Positions 22,256 to 30,918 of a stretch of DNA of 37,382 bases are shown here, piece after piece. This DNA comes from Bifidobacteriaceae bacterium (GTDB lineage Bacteria; Actinomycetota; Actinomycetes; Actinomycetales; WQXJ01), in assembly GCA_031267825.1 (NCBI GenBank), contig JAIRYJ010000018.1:1-37382 (forward strand). The letters are read 5' to 3'. The notes beneath the pieces are model-generated. The model did not search any database and had not been told where the DNA came from. It saw only the letters and a list, made by a program, of their open reading frames with translations. Both the position numbers and the translations under genes were made by a program. Numbering within the stretch: the stretch's first letter is position 1; each line of letters opens with the position of its first letter.

Positions 22256-23080
22256 GTGAACCAGGCGGTCGGCATCGTGCACTTGTATCCCACGCTGATG
22301 GGAACTTACGGCGATGGCGGTAATGTCCGCCTGCTGGTGCGGCGTTTGGCGGTGCGCGGCCTGGGTGCCACGGTGATAACCGTAAACCCGGGGGATGCCG
22401 TACCTGAACTGGCGGACTTGTATGTTATAGGCGGTGGGGAGGATGTTTCGCAGGTGGTGGCGGCCCGTCAACTGGCGACCAGTGGCGCTTTGGGACGGGC
22501 ATTGGACCGTGGCGCGGTGCTTTTCGCGGTCTGTGCTGGGCTGCAAGTCTTGGGTCATAGTTTTGAGGTTGCCGGTGGGCGCCTTGAACCTGGTTTAGGT
22601 CTGCTTGACGCCACCACTGTGCGGCGTCAGCCGCGGGCCGTTGGTGAGGTCTTGGCTCAACCGTTTGATGGGTCACCGTTACTGACCGGCTATGAGAATC
22701 ATGGCGGCGGCACTCTTCTGGGGCCTTTAGCCAGACCGTTAGCGCAGGTCATCGCGGGTGTCGGCAATGGCGGCGGGGCGAAGGGTGACGGTACTGAAGG
22801 CATGGTGCAGGGCAACATTGTGGCGACCTATTTGCATGGTCCGGTGCTGGCCCGCAACCCTGCCCTGGCTGACCGGTTACTAGCCATGGCTTTGGCGGGC
22901 GGGCGGCCCAGTGGGGCAAGCGGCCTGGGTCAGGTTGGTCGCCCGAACGCTAAGCGTTCCATCAGACTCCCGGAACTGGCACCCTATGAGGCCCCATACG
23001 TCGCTGATCTGCGCGCCGAACGCGAACAATACACCCGGTCAGGCCGCCTTTCGGCGGAGTCAGCCCGGACCCGGCGGTAG
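22256..23080 (+). CDS. gatD: Lipid II isoglutaminyl synthase, GatD glutaminase subunit
   Basis: A 274-residue class I (CobB/CobQ-like) glutamine amidotransferase that supplies ammonia to MurT. It begins IVHLYPTLMGTYGDGGN, typical of GatD. The nucleophile C93 is in LFAVCAGLQVLGHSF and the catalytic H194 in VATYLHGPVL. NHGGGTLLG near 148-156 also fits. I chose the GTG at 22256 because AGGAGGTGA (22243-22251) precedes it by four bases; a frame-open start at 22238 has no such site. A C-terminal tail of about 50 residues (ASGLGQVGRPNAKRS onwards) extends past the domain, in line with many actinobacterial GatD. Confidence 0.95.
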   Translation: MNQAVGIVHLYPTLMGTYGDGGNVRLLVRRLAVRGLGATVITVNPGDAVPELADLYVIGGGEDVSQVVAARQLATSGALGRALDRGAVLFAVCAGLQVLGHSFEVAGGRLEPGLGLLDATTVRRQPRAVGEVLAQPFDGSPLLTGYENHGGGTLLGPLARPLAQVIAGVGNGGGAKGDGTEGMVQGNIVATYLHGPVLARNPALADRLLAMALAGGRPSGASGLGQVGRPNAKRSIRLPELAPYEAPYVADLRAEREQYTRSGRLSAESARTRR

Positions 23081-23254
23081 AGGGGTTGTTAGGGTCGGCG
23101 CCGTAGTTGGGGGTTGCTCCGGGTGTTCGCGGTGCGGCTGCTGGTTCGGCTTGATTTGTGGGTTTCGCTGAACTTTCGGATCGGGCCGGGCCATCGCGAC
23201 GAGATTTTGGGTGTCGTGGCACACGGAAACGCGGGAAACCAACATAGTTTTGCG

Positions 23255-23288
23255 GCCTAGGAGACTCTTGTCCGATAGCCTCCTAGGC
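23255..23288. terminator. Inverted repeat between gatD and the convergent vapC
   Basis: GCCTAGGAG at 23255-23263 and CTCCTAGGC at 23280-23288 form a perfect 9-bp stem with a 16-base loop, immediately downstream of the minus-strand PIN toxin gene. A transcription terminator for the vapBC operon is the likely role. The 170 bases between gatD and this repeat hold no recognisable feature. Confidence 0.5.
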
Positions 23289-23293
23289 GGACC

Positions 23294-23707
23294 CTATTCG
23301 GGAATGATTCGCACCGCTTCGCCAGTCGGCAGACGCACTGCCGAAAAGTGCCTGCGGTCAAGTGTTGCCACCACATTCGTCTGGTAGCGGCGTGCAAGAA
23401 TCAAGGCTGATGCGTCTGTCAGACCAATTCGCTGGTCCGCGTAAGTCCTGACCAGGCCAAGTGCGGCGCGGTATTCGGCCTGATCGAGCCAAATGATGCG
23501 CCAGGCTGGGCTAGACAGTGCTTCTAGAACCGCCAGTTCCGCCGCCACGCCGTAGCGGGACAGCACCAAATAGTCGAGTTCGGCAACCGCCAGTGCTGAC
23601 ACGATCAGCGGCCGAGGCGCCTGCGCCAAGGCTGCCGCCACCCTGCCATGACTCACGTCTTTCGCGTCAAGAAACGCCAGCAGTGCGCTGGTGTCCACCA
23701 CTACCAT
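23294..23707 (-). CDS. vapC: PIN-domain ribonuclease toxin (VapC family)
   Basis: A 137-residue PIN domain with the full acidic set: D5 in VVVDTSALLAFLD, E43 in ALAVAELDYLV, D98 in GLTDASALILA and D117 in VATLDRRHFSAV. The last motif (TLDRRHF) is typical of chromosomal VapC of mycobacterial type. It overlaps the upstream ribbon-helix-helix antitoxin by seven bases. Third PIN toxin in this window and not a close copy of the others. Confidence 0.92.
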   Translation of the reverse strand: MVVVDTSALLAFLDAKDVSHGRVAAALAQAPRPLIVSALAVAELDYLVLSRYGVAAELAVLEALSSPAWRIIWLDQAEYRAALGLVRTYADQRIGLTDASALILARRYQTNVVATLDRRHFSAVRLPTGEAVRIIPE

Positions 23708-23922
23708 TCGCCGAAACCTCGCAACGCGTCGTCCGACTCCCAGTCAATCGACTGACCGCCGTCGAACACGCCCCCCTGTGGGGCTGGCAGATCCACTTCA
23801 GTCAGAGACGAACGCAACGCCCTCCGGATCACCTCAGCTTCCGACAAGCGCTGGTCCACGGCCGCGAACCGGATAGCGGATCTGATGTCGTCATCCAGGT
23901 AGATTGTCGTCTTGTGCGTCAT
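23701..23922 (-). CDS. vapB: Ribbon-helix-helix antitoxin (VapB family)
   Basis: A 73-residue protein starting MTHKTTIYLDDDIRSAIRF, a classic RHH strand and first helix, then LSEAEVIRRALRSSL as second helix. The C-terminal half (GGVFDGGQSIDWESDD...) is the disordered toxin-binding part. The frame is open further upstream, but the ATG at 23922 starts right at the RHH domain and leaves the palindromic operator in front; an upstream start would put the operator inside the gene. It should bind the palindrome at 23932-23949 and repress its own operon. Confidence 0.9.
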   Translation of the reverse strand: MTHKTTIYLDDDIRSAIRFAAVDQRLSEAEVIRRALRSSLTEVDLPAPQGGVFDGGQSIDWESDDALRGFGEW

Positions 23923-23931
23923 GCCATACAC

Positions 23932-23949
23932 TGTGCCATATATGGCACA
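23932..23949. promoter_or_regulatory. Perfect 18-bp palindromic operator of vapBC
   Basis: TGTGCCATATATGGCACA is a perfect palindrome ending ten bases before the vapB start. A further GCCATA half-site lies at 23923-23928, next to the start codon. The centre CATATATG could overlap the -10 box, so binding by VapB/VapBC would block transcription. Confidence 0.7.
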
Positions 23950-24127
23950 ATCCGGCCAATTGGAGTTCGTCCATCCACCCCACACCAACCCAGTTGGCCC
24001 TTGCGTGGGTCTGTTCTGGACGCACGCCGATAGGCTATTGCCCGGCCCAAGCCGACCAGGCTAGGCCAGGCCAAAACCAGCCCAAACCAGCCCGGCTCAA
24101 CCACCACGGCAAGGAACTCGCAGATAT

Positions 24128-26626
24128 ATGACCGCATCCGCCCAGCAGGACAACCCTGGGACACAAACACCGGCCAGCCCAGCATCAATTGACACCGTGG
24201 AACGGGCCGCCACCACACCCGAGGCCTCGCAGCCGTGGCGTGAACTGGGCCTCAAAGCGGATGAATACCAGCAAATCAGGCAACTCCTGGGGCGCCGGCC
24301 AACTGGCGCCGAACTCGCCATGTACTCGGTCATGTGGTCCGAACACTGCTCCTACAAGTCCTCGAAGAAGCACATCAAAGAACAGTTCGGTGCTAAGACC
24401 AGCCCCGCGATGCGACGCCACCTGATGGTAGGGATCGGTGAGAACGCCGGTGTGGTGGACATTGGCCAGGGCTGGGCGGTGACCTTCAAGATCGAATCCC
24501 ACAACCACCCTTCGTTCGTCGAACCCTACCAGGGTGCCGCTACCGGGGTGGGCGGCATCGTCCGGGACATTATGGCGATGGGAGCCCGGCCGGTCGCTGT
24601 CATGGACCAACTGCGTTTCGGGCGGATTGGCCATCCGGATACCGCCCGGGTTGTTCACGGTGTGGTGGGCGGAATTGGCGGCTACGGCAACTGCCTGGGG
24701 CTGCCCAACATTGGCGGTGAAACCATCTTTGACCCCGCCTACCAAGGAAACCCCCTGGTCAACGCCCTATGTGTCGGAGTCATGCGGCATCAGGACGTTC
24801 ATCGAGCGAACGCCTCCGGCGTCGGCAACCTGGTGGTCATGTTTGGCGCCCGGACCGGCGGGGACGGTATTGGCGGGGCGTCACTGCTGGCCAGCGAAAC
24901 GTTCGAGGCGGACGGCCCGTCGAAGCGCCCATCCGTTCAGGTTGGTGACCCATTCCAGGAGAAAGTGCTGATCGAATGTTGTCTTGAACTGTTCGCCGCG
25001 GGCGTGGTGGAAGGTATTTCTGATTTTGGTGCGGCCGGTCTGAGCTGTGCCACATCAGAACTGGCGGCCGCCGGTGAGGGTGGTATGCGGGTTGATCTGG
25101 ACAAGGTTCCGCTGCGTGACCCGACGCTGACAGCTGAAGAAATCCTCATGTCAGAATCTCAGGAACGGATGATGGCTGTGGTCACACCAGCCAACTTCCC
25201 GGCTTTTGAGCGGATCGCCCAGAAATGGGATGTCGAATATTCGGCTGTTGGCCAGGTCACGGCTGACGGCAGGCTGGTAGTGGACTTCCATGGCCAGCGG
25301 GTAGTGGATGTTGACCCTAAGACGGTGGCCCATGATTCGCCGATTTATGACCGGCCTTACGCCCGGCCAGCTTGGCAGGACGCCCTCCAAGCCGATTCGC
25401 CTGACGTTTTGGAACGCCCGGCCAGCCCGGCCGAGTTACGTGCCACGCTCTTGGCGCTGCTCGGTTCGCCGAACTTGTCTTCGCGGCAGTGGATTACAGA
25501 CCAGTACGACAGGTTTGTTCAGGGGAACACGGCTCTTTCCATGCCCGATGACGCCGGTGTGGTTCGCGTTGACGAGGCGAGTGGGCTCGGGATCGCTTTG
25601 GCGACCGACGGTAACGGGCGCTACACGAAGCTCGATCCCAGGGCCGGGGCGATGCAGGCCTTAGTTGAGGCTTACCGCAATGTGGCAGTGGTTGGCGCTG
25701 AACCTTTGGCGGTAACTGATTGCTTGAACTTCGGTTCACCAGAGTCACCTGATTCGATGTGGCAACTGGTGACCGCGATGGAGGGCTTAGCTGATGCTTG
25801 TTTGGTTCTCGGTGTGCCTGTGACCGGCGGGAATGTGTCACTCTATAACGAGACCGGTGACCCTGGGCGGATCGATTCGGCGATCCATCCAACACCTGTG
25901 ATTGGTGTACTCGGTGTCATGCCGTCAGTTGACCAAGTGGTCGCCTCGGGCTGGCGTCAAGCCGGTTTGGCGATCTGCCAGCTTGGCGCGACCAAGGCCG
26001 AGTTTGGCGGCTCGGCTTGGGCTGATGTGATTCACGGCCATTTGGGTGGCCTGCCGCCAGTGGTTGACTTGGCGGCTGAACAGGCCTTGGCCCGGGTCCT
26101 AATTGAGGCGGCTAGGCGCGGCCTGAGCGCCGCCGCGCATGATCTGTCTGAAGGTGGTTTGGCCCTGGCTTTGGCTGAATCGTCGCTGCGTTACGGTGTT
26201 GGCGCCAGCGTTGACCTTGACGTGGCACTGGCGGCTTTTGATCTGACACCGTTTGAGGTTTTGTTCTCTGAAACCCAAGCGCGGGCTTTGGTGGCGGTCA
26301 GGCCGGCCGATTGGCCGACCTTGGCGGCTTTGGCCGTGGAGCACGGTGTGCCAGCTCTAAAGATTGGCCTGACTGGTTCCGCAGTTGGTTCCGAGGTTGA
26401 TTCCGAGGTCGGTTCTGGGGCGCCGGGTGACAACGCGGCCAGTCCGCCGACGGCACCTGAGGCTGGTTCTTCGGATGGTCCAGCGGCCAGCCCATCAGCC
26501 GACCCGGCAACCAGTCCGCCGGCCGAGGCACTGGCTTTCGCCTGGTCTGGTGGCGACTTTTCAATCAGCCTTGACCAGGCTCACCAAGTCTGGCAGGCGA
26601 CCCTACCAAGCCACTTCGCCAACTGA
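24128..26626 (+). CDS. purL: Phosphoribosylformylglycinamidine synthase II
   Basis: An 832-residue small-form PurL, catalysing FGAR to FGAM with ATP and ammonia delivered by PurQ and PurS, which are not in the window. Motifs: [18 protein letters not shown] (H73), [20 protein letters not shown] (122-141), [11 protein letters not shown], and [14 protein letters not shown]. Near the C-terminus, between [10 protein letters not shown] and [12 protein letters not shown], lies an unusual insertion of about 60 residues rich in Ser, Pro, Ala and Gly ([25 protein letters not shown]), which explains the length above the usual 740-770. AAGGAA lies about 12 bases before the ATG. A strong terminator follows. 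Confidence 0.96.
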   Translation: MTASAQQDNPGTQTPASPASIDTVERAATTPEASQPWRELGLKADEYQQIRQLLGRRPTGAELAMYSVMWSEHCSYKSSKKHIKEQFGAKTSPAMRRHLMVGIGENAGVVDIGQGWAVTFKIESHNHPSFVEPYQGAATGVGGIVRDIMAMGARPVAVMDQLRFGRIGHPDTARVVHGVVGGIGGYGNCLGLPNIGGETIFDPAYQGNPLVNALCVGVMRHQDVHRANASGVGNLVVMFGARTGGDGIGGASLLASETFEADGPSKRPSVQVGDPFQEKVLIECCLELFAAGVVEGISDFGAAGLSCATSELAAAGEGGMRVDLDKVPLRDPTLTAEEILMSESQERMMAVVTPANFPAFERIAQKWDVEYSAVGQVTADGRLVVDFHGQRVVDVDPKTVAHDSPIYDRPYARPAWQDALQADSPDVLERPASPAELRATLLALLGSPNLSSRQWITDQYDRFVQGNTALSMPDDAGVVRVDEASGLGIALATDGNGRYTKLDPRAGAMQALVEAYRNVAVVGAEPLAVTDCLNFGSPESPDSMWQLVTAMEGLADACLVLGVPVTGGNVSLYNETGDPGRIDSAIHPTPVIGVLGVMPSVDQVVASGWRQAGLAICQLGATKAEFGGSAWADVIHGHLGGLPPVVDLAAEQALARVLIEAARRGLSAAAHDLSEGGLALALAESSLRYGVGASVDLDVALAAFDLTPFEVLFSETQARALVAVRPADWPTLAALAVEHGVPALKIGLTGSAVGSEVDSEVGSGAPGDNAASPPTAPEAGSSDGPAASPSADPATSPPAEALAFAWSGGDFSISLDQAHQVWQATLPSHFAN

Positions 26627-26701
26627 TAGCGCCGAAGATTGACGGATGGTTCAGTCAGCCAATCGGGGCTGACGCTACCGGGCCGCCTTTAGCCAGCACA
26701 A

Positions 26702-26743
26702 GGGGCCGTTTGATCCGGGTTTACCGCCGAATCAGACGGCCCC
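26702..26743. terminator. Terminator between convergent purL and FG-GAP gene
   Basis: GGGGCCGTTTGAT at 26702-26714 pairs with ATCAGACGGCCCC at 26731-26743, a 13-bp stem with a single G-U pair and a 16-base loop. It lies 75 bases after the purL stop and 19 bases from the end of the minus-strand gene, so it could serve both. Confidence 0.7.
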
Positions 26744-26762
26744 GTTACTAGCTATATGGTCC

Positions 26763-27773
26763 CTACAGCGCGATCCATCTGGAATGAGGCGCGGCCCAGG
26801 GCAGGCTCACCATTTGACCAATTTCTGTCACAGAGCAGTCTGGGCCCGGGTCGAGCGGACCCCAGCCGTTACCGACCTGCACTTTGGTGGCGAACCGGCC
26901 GTTTCCAAGGCCGCGATAGAAGAACAAACGGCCTTGATCATCACGGCCAATCAAGTCAGCCTTGTCATCGCCATCCAGATCCATCCCAGACGCGATGTCG
27001 AACCCTGTCCAGCCGTTGCCAACCTTGACCTTAGTGGCGAACCGGCCCTCTCCAAGGCCACGGTACAGGTAAAGATCACCTGCGGAATCTATGCCATAAA
27101 TGTCGTTCCGCCTGTCTCCGTTGACATCCCCGGCGGGCAGTAGCTCAAAATCCTGCCAACCGTTACCGACTTTCGGATAAGGCCAGAAGAACTGATAGTT
27201 AGGACCACTGCCGCGGTATAGGTACAGGTCACCGCCCGGCTCTTTAATCGCCAGCAGGTCGCCGCCAGCGTGCCCAGCGACGTCTCCCGCCATGGTAGCC
27301 CGGAAACCCGTCCATCCGTTACCGATCTGCTCAGCTGGTGGCGAGCCCTCGCTATAACCCTGAATATGCTGGAATAGGCGTCCGTCGCAGCCGAAACCCC
27401 AGAAGCTATAAGTACTAGATATTGAGAACGGGTACCCGCTCATGACCGGCTGTAGCGTCTGCCCGCCGAAACCGGTACCGACCACCACCGGCTTGCCCAA
27501 CCGGCCACCCGGGCCACCCGGGTAAGCCCACAGCGTTCCTTCCTCATCGATTCCGAACACCGCCCCGGCGTTCCGTGTGAACACCGCATGACCTAAAGCG
27601 ATGTTCCTCAAGGAACCAACAGGACGAAGCGGCAGATTGGCTTCCTCTGCCGTGGCCTCAGAGTCAGAGGCGGCAGGCATGTCAGACGCTAATGCGGGAA
27701 CACCCCAAGCTAGGCTGACGCAGAGGATCGCTCCACCCGCCGCCAGCCGGGTCCACTTCCTATTGCGTTTCAT
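26763..27773 (-). CDS. Secreted FG-GAP/VCBS-like repeat protein
   Basis: A 336-residue secreted protein. The signal peptide is KRNRKWTRLAAGG followed by a hydrophobic stretch and a likely cleavage after ALA (about residue 29). The body consists of repeated blades of the form GDLYLYRGxGxGRFATKVxVGNGW. Calcium-loop motifs are DVNGDRRND (216-224) and DLDGDDKAD (265-273), and a degenerate one lies at 163-172. Such blades form a beta-propeller or lectin-like module of the kind often attached to actinobacterial secreted hydrolases. AAGGAGG lies seven bases before the ATG. It is 24 bases downstream of the protease-like gene and shares its blade motif, so they probably form one operon. Confidence 0.82.
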   Translation of the reverse strand: MKRNRKWTRLAAGGAILCVSLAWGVPALASDMPAASDSEATAEEANLPLRPVGSLRNIALGHAVFTRNAGAVFGIDEEGTLWAYPGGPGGRLGKPVVVGTGFGGQTLQPVMSGYPFSISSTYSFWGFGCDGRLFQHIQGYSEGSPPAEQIGNGWTGFRATMAGDVAGHAGGDLLAIKEPGGDLYLYRGSGPNYQFFWPYPKVGNGWQDFELLPAGDVNGDRRNDIYGIDSAGDLYLYRGLGEGRFATKVKVGNGWTGFDIASGMDLDGDDKADLIGRDDQGRLFFYRGLGNGRFATKVQVGNGWGPLDPGPDCSVTEIGQMVSLPWAAPHSRWIAL

Positions 27774-27797
27774 TTTGAATCCTCCTTCTCGGCATCA

Positions 27798-28811
27798 CTA
27801 ATAGCCAGTCCCGATTTGCACCTTGGTCGCGAAGGCACCCGAACCAGTAGAGCGGTAGAAATAGAGCTTACCGGTGGAGTTTTGCCTTCCGGCAATATCA
27901 GCCAAGCCATCGCCGTTCCAATCACCGGGCGCGACCACAGGTACACCCAGACCAGGACCTCGCACAACTGTCGCGCCAACGGTCCCTAGAGCCGACCACA
28001 TCGGAGAAAACGTGGTAAATCCAGTGTCGCCACCACTGAGGACACCGAGTATAACCACACCGGTTGACCCCCTGTAATACACCGGTGCACCAGAATCACC
28101 CTCGCTGCTATTCGCGTTGATCCTCGCGCAATTCGCCACCGTTCGCGTGGTGCCGTCGAACTGCTCAACCGTGTAGGACGTGTTGACTGCTGCGATCGTG
28201 CCACAGGTTTCGACACTGGCGAACGCGCCGCGGAAACACGCTGTCGTACCCCTGACCGGGTTAGCCCACCCTGTCACATTGCGGGTAACCCCGGAGGACA
28301 CGAAAACGGTTGCGGAGGCGTTAGCAGGCGCCGGGAAACGGGCTACATCAGCGGCTATCGTCCCGCCTTGTGGGCTGGAGTACCAGGTCGAAGCCTCCAC
28401 TGTTCCCAAGTAGTTGGCGCTGCTGACTGCACCCAACGCACCGATCGCCGTGTTGACCGCTCCGTTGAGCGCACTGCGCGCAACTGGGCACGCGGCCATG
28501 GAGACTGGCGCGATCAGATTGGCCTCCGTCAGCACCGCCTGATCGGCCGTGACCGGATTCAAAACCCCCAGCACAAAGCCTGACCCGTTCGCAGCGACCC
28601 ACAGGTCGACGTAACGGTTACCTAGGCGTTCATTGGCCAGTGCCACGATCATCTCCGCAAGCCGAGGATCCAGATCATCCTCGTTGGTCGCGGACGCCAC
28701 GACCGTGGCGGGTTTATTCTCCGTCTCCTCATAGTGCAACGCCACAGGCGTTAGTCCTGCGCCACTTACGACCCAGATCAAGGAAACCAACAATCTAGAC
28801 ATGAGGGCCAT
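27798..28811 (-). CDS. Secreted S1-family (streptogrisin-like) protease homologue with C-terminal FG-GAP motif, catalytic His not found
   Basis: A 337-residue protein with an N-terminal hydrophobic segment (SRLLVSLIWVVSGAG). Residues about 45-100 resemble the propeptide of streptogrisin/alpha-lytic proteases. The late half of the protease fold is clear: ACFRGAFASVETCGT (C192-C203 pair), and SSEGDSGAPVYY with nucleophile S240. D155 in TIAADVARF is a candidate acid. The expected TAGHC block before it is absent; the region reads CPVARSALNGAVNTAIGA. Residues 295-337 carry a single FG-GAP blade (DWNGDGLAD, 297-305, then GAFATKVQIG) that ends abruptly. Alternative ATG start at 28802. Possibly an inactive binding protein. 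Confidence 0.75.
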   Translation of the reverse strand: MALMSRLLVSLIWVVSGAGLTPVALHYEETENKPATVVASATNEDDLDPRLAEMIVALANERLGNRYVDLWVAANGSGFVLGVLNPVTADQAVLTEANLIAPVSMAACPVARSALNGAVNTAIGALGAVSSANYLGTVEASTWYSSPQGGTIAADVARFPAPANASATVFVSSGVTRNVTGWANPVRGTTACFRGAFASVETCGTIAAVNTSYTVEQFDGTTRTVANCARINANSSEGDSGAPVYYRGSTGVVILGVLSGGDTGFTTFSPMWSALGTVGATVVRGPGLGVPVVAPGDWNGDGLADIAGRQNSTGKLYFYRSTGSGAFATKVQIGTGY

Positions 28812-28866
28812 ACTTTCCAGGCGAATCCGATTCGGTCGCCAGGCGTCGATTGCCCGACTGCGACTC

Positions 28867-29112
28867 TCAGAAGCGTAGCATCCAGACCAGAGCTTTCGGG
28901 GTCGGCACCGCAGGCCCTATGAGCAGCCGCCGGGCTGTGGATCTTCCCACACCGATAGTCTCCTGAACCTTCTTCAGGATCTGTCCCCACTCCTTCTTCG
29001 GCGCCCGCCGATAGGCGTTCCGGAGCTTGTTGGCCACTTGCCGTATCCGGGGCGTTTCGCGCTCAAAGTGTGTGAGGCACGCCGCTCCCTCAAATGTGGT
29101 GTCGCGGCGGAC
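28867..29112 (-). pseudogene. Transposase N-terminal remnant (ISNCY-like)
   Basis: The minus-strand frame between stop codons contains VANKLRNAYRRAPKKEWGQI, then LKKVQETIGVGRSTARRLL, then IGPAVP. This matches the N-terminal helix-turn-helix of ISNCY/rve transposases, which typically show YxxAxKKEKxxILxxxxxxTGxxRxxARRLL. It stops at TGA 28867-28869 before any catalytic domain and has no good start codon. The catalytic-core fragment at 1-156 may come from the same transposon family. The rest of the 28812-29187 spacer holds nothing else recognisable. Confidence 0.55.
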
Positions 29113-29187
29113 TCACCCCGCCGCTAGCCCACGAATACACCAACAAGTGGCTTTAGGGCGAGTCCCCACCCTCGCTCATAGCGACCT

Positions 29188-30918
29188 TCAGGCCAAGGTG
29201 CGGCGCAACCAGACAGTCAGGCCTTCCAGGGCCATCACCACGGCCACGATCATGGCGACGATCAACGTCACCTGGCCATAGTTCGAGCCCTGCCCGGCCA
29301 CCAGCAGGTAATAGCCAATCCCGCCGCCGCCCACCATGCCGAGCAGAGTGGCGGCCCGGATATTGGTGTCCAGAACATATAGCGCGTGGCCGACAACCGC
29401 TTGCCGACCCGGCGCCAATACACCCGCGACATACATTTGCAGTCGGCCCGCCCCGGCCGCTGTCAACGCCCGCTGCGGACCGGCCGGCAACTCCTCGAAC
29501 GAATCCGCCATCAGTTTGCCCAGCAGCCCAATGTGGCAAAAAGCTAGTGCCAGGGTGCCAGCCTGGGCTCCCAGCCCGGTAACCACTATCAGGACGATGC
29601 CGAGTACCAGTTCGGGAATACCACGTATAACTACCAGCGTGGCCCGCCAAAAGTTACGTGTTGACGGCCGTGAAGCGACATTCCGCGCCGCCAGCGAACC
29701 GATGATTAGCGAAGCCAACAAAGTCATCAAAGCGGCCGCGAAGGCGACAGCGACGGTCGCCATCAAGGCGCCCAGTAGCCGCCAAATCCCGTAAGCACCG
29801 GCCGTTGGTGGCCACATTTTGTCCAGAACCGGTGGCAGATGCGACCAGACGGTTACGAAATCCGTCAGGTTGATCTGACAAACAACCAGCGCCCCAGCCA
29901 GGGCAAACCCAGCCGTGCACCAGCCCGCCAGCCGTTTGACCCGTTGGCCATCCCAAGGACGCTCAAGATACCGTCCCAGATCTGGGGCGACGGACTTGGT
30001 GGAAGATGGCTGACCCGCGGAGCGGGTCACAACGCACTGAGCGGCAGAAGGCGTCGGCGCGGCGCGGGCCGCGGCCGGCCGGCTGGCTTTCACCGGGGCC
30101 GCGCCCAGCATGCGGCGGCGCAAGGTCGAAGACAACGCCTCCATGCCGAGGCAAAGCCCAAAGATCACCACAGCGATGGCTAGCCCGCGGGAATAGTTCA
30201 AAGCGCCGAAGGCGTTCCGCATCTCCATGCCCAAACCAGGCACCCCGACATATCCCAAAATGACAGAACCACGCAGATTAATGTCCGCCCGGTGCAGAGT
30301 GGTCGCCAACCAGGACGGCATGACCTGCGGCAGCACACCAGCGGTCAGCTCTTGGAGACGGCCGGCCCCGCAGGCCCGGACAGCCAGACGCGGACCACTG
30401 TCAATTTGCTCAATCGCATCGGCGAATAGACGTGAAATCATGCCAACCGAATGCAGCCCAATCGCCATGATTCCTGGTAAAGCACCAAGCGAGAACATCA
30501 AGGCGAACACCATCGCCAAAACCACATCCGGGGTAGCGCGGGCCAACACACCGATCGCCCGGCCAATCACCTGGGCGGACCGGCCCGGGGCGGTGTTGCG
30601 GGCCGCCAGAAACGCCACCGGCACCGACAAGACGCCCGCCAGCAGTGTCCCCAGCAACACAATGCCTAAGGTCAGAGCTGTTTGATAAAGCAGATCAGTG
30701 GCGCCCGGGAAACTCAGCGCGCCAACCCGGTTGAAAAAGTTAACCGCGTTGGCGCGGCTGGCCAGCATCGCAGCGGGGTCAATCCGAACATAACCCAGCG
30801 CCACCAGACCAGCCAACAACAAGCCAAACAACGCCAAACGGGGTTTGGCCGCTGGCCAAAACGAACCACGGCGCGGCAGTTCGGTCCGCACCGGGTCCTT
30901 GATTGAGGTTCCGTTCAC
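29188..30918 (-). CDS. phnE: Phosphonate ABC transporter permease, two PhnE domains fused
   Basis: A 576-residue fusion of two PhnE-type permeases. The first covers about 20-275, with inner-membrane loop VRACGAGRLQELTAGVLPQVMP and LRGSVILGYVGVPGLGMEMRNA. The second covers about 330-576, with LTAAGAGRLQMYVAGVLAPG and IRAATLLGMVGGGGIGYYLL. A linker of about 50 residues joins them, rich in Ala, Pro and Ser (RPAAARAAPTPSAA). Many phosphonate systems have two adjacent phnE genes; here both sit in one chain and would form the membrane pore. The GTG start overlaps the phnC stop by four bases. Last gene of the operon. Confidence 0.93.
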   Translation of the reverse strand: MNGTSIKDPVRTELPRRGSFWPAAKPRLALFGLLLAGLVALGYVRIDPAAMLASRANAVNFFNRVGALSFPGATDLLYQTALTLGIVLLGTLLAGVLSVPVAFLAARNTAPGRSAQVIGRAIGVLARATPDVVLAMVFALMFSLGALPGIMAIGLHSVGMISRLFADAIEQIDSGPRLAVRACGAGRLQELTAGVLPQVMPSWLATTLHRADINLRGSVILGYVGVPGLGMEMRNAFGALNYSRGLAIAVVIFGLCLGMEALSSTLRRRMLGAAPVKASRPAAARAAPTPSAAQCVVTRSAGQPSSTKSVAPDLGRYLERPWDGQRVKRLAGWCTAGFALAGALVVCQINLTDFVTVWSHLPPVLDKMWPPTAGAYGIWRLLGALMATVAVAFAAALMTLLASLIIGSLAARNVASRPSTRNFWRATLVVIRGIPELVLGIVLIVVTGLGAQAGTLALAFCHIGLLGKLMADSFEELPAGPQRALTAAGAGRLQMYVAGVLAPGRQAVVGHALYVLDTNIRAATLLGMVGGGGIGYYLLVAGQGSNYGQVTLIVAMIVAVVMALEGLTVWLRRTLA

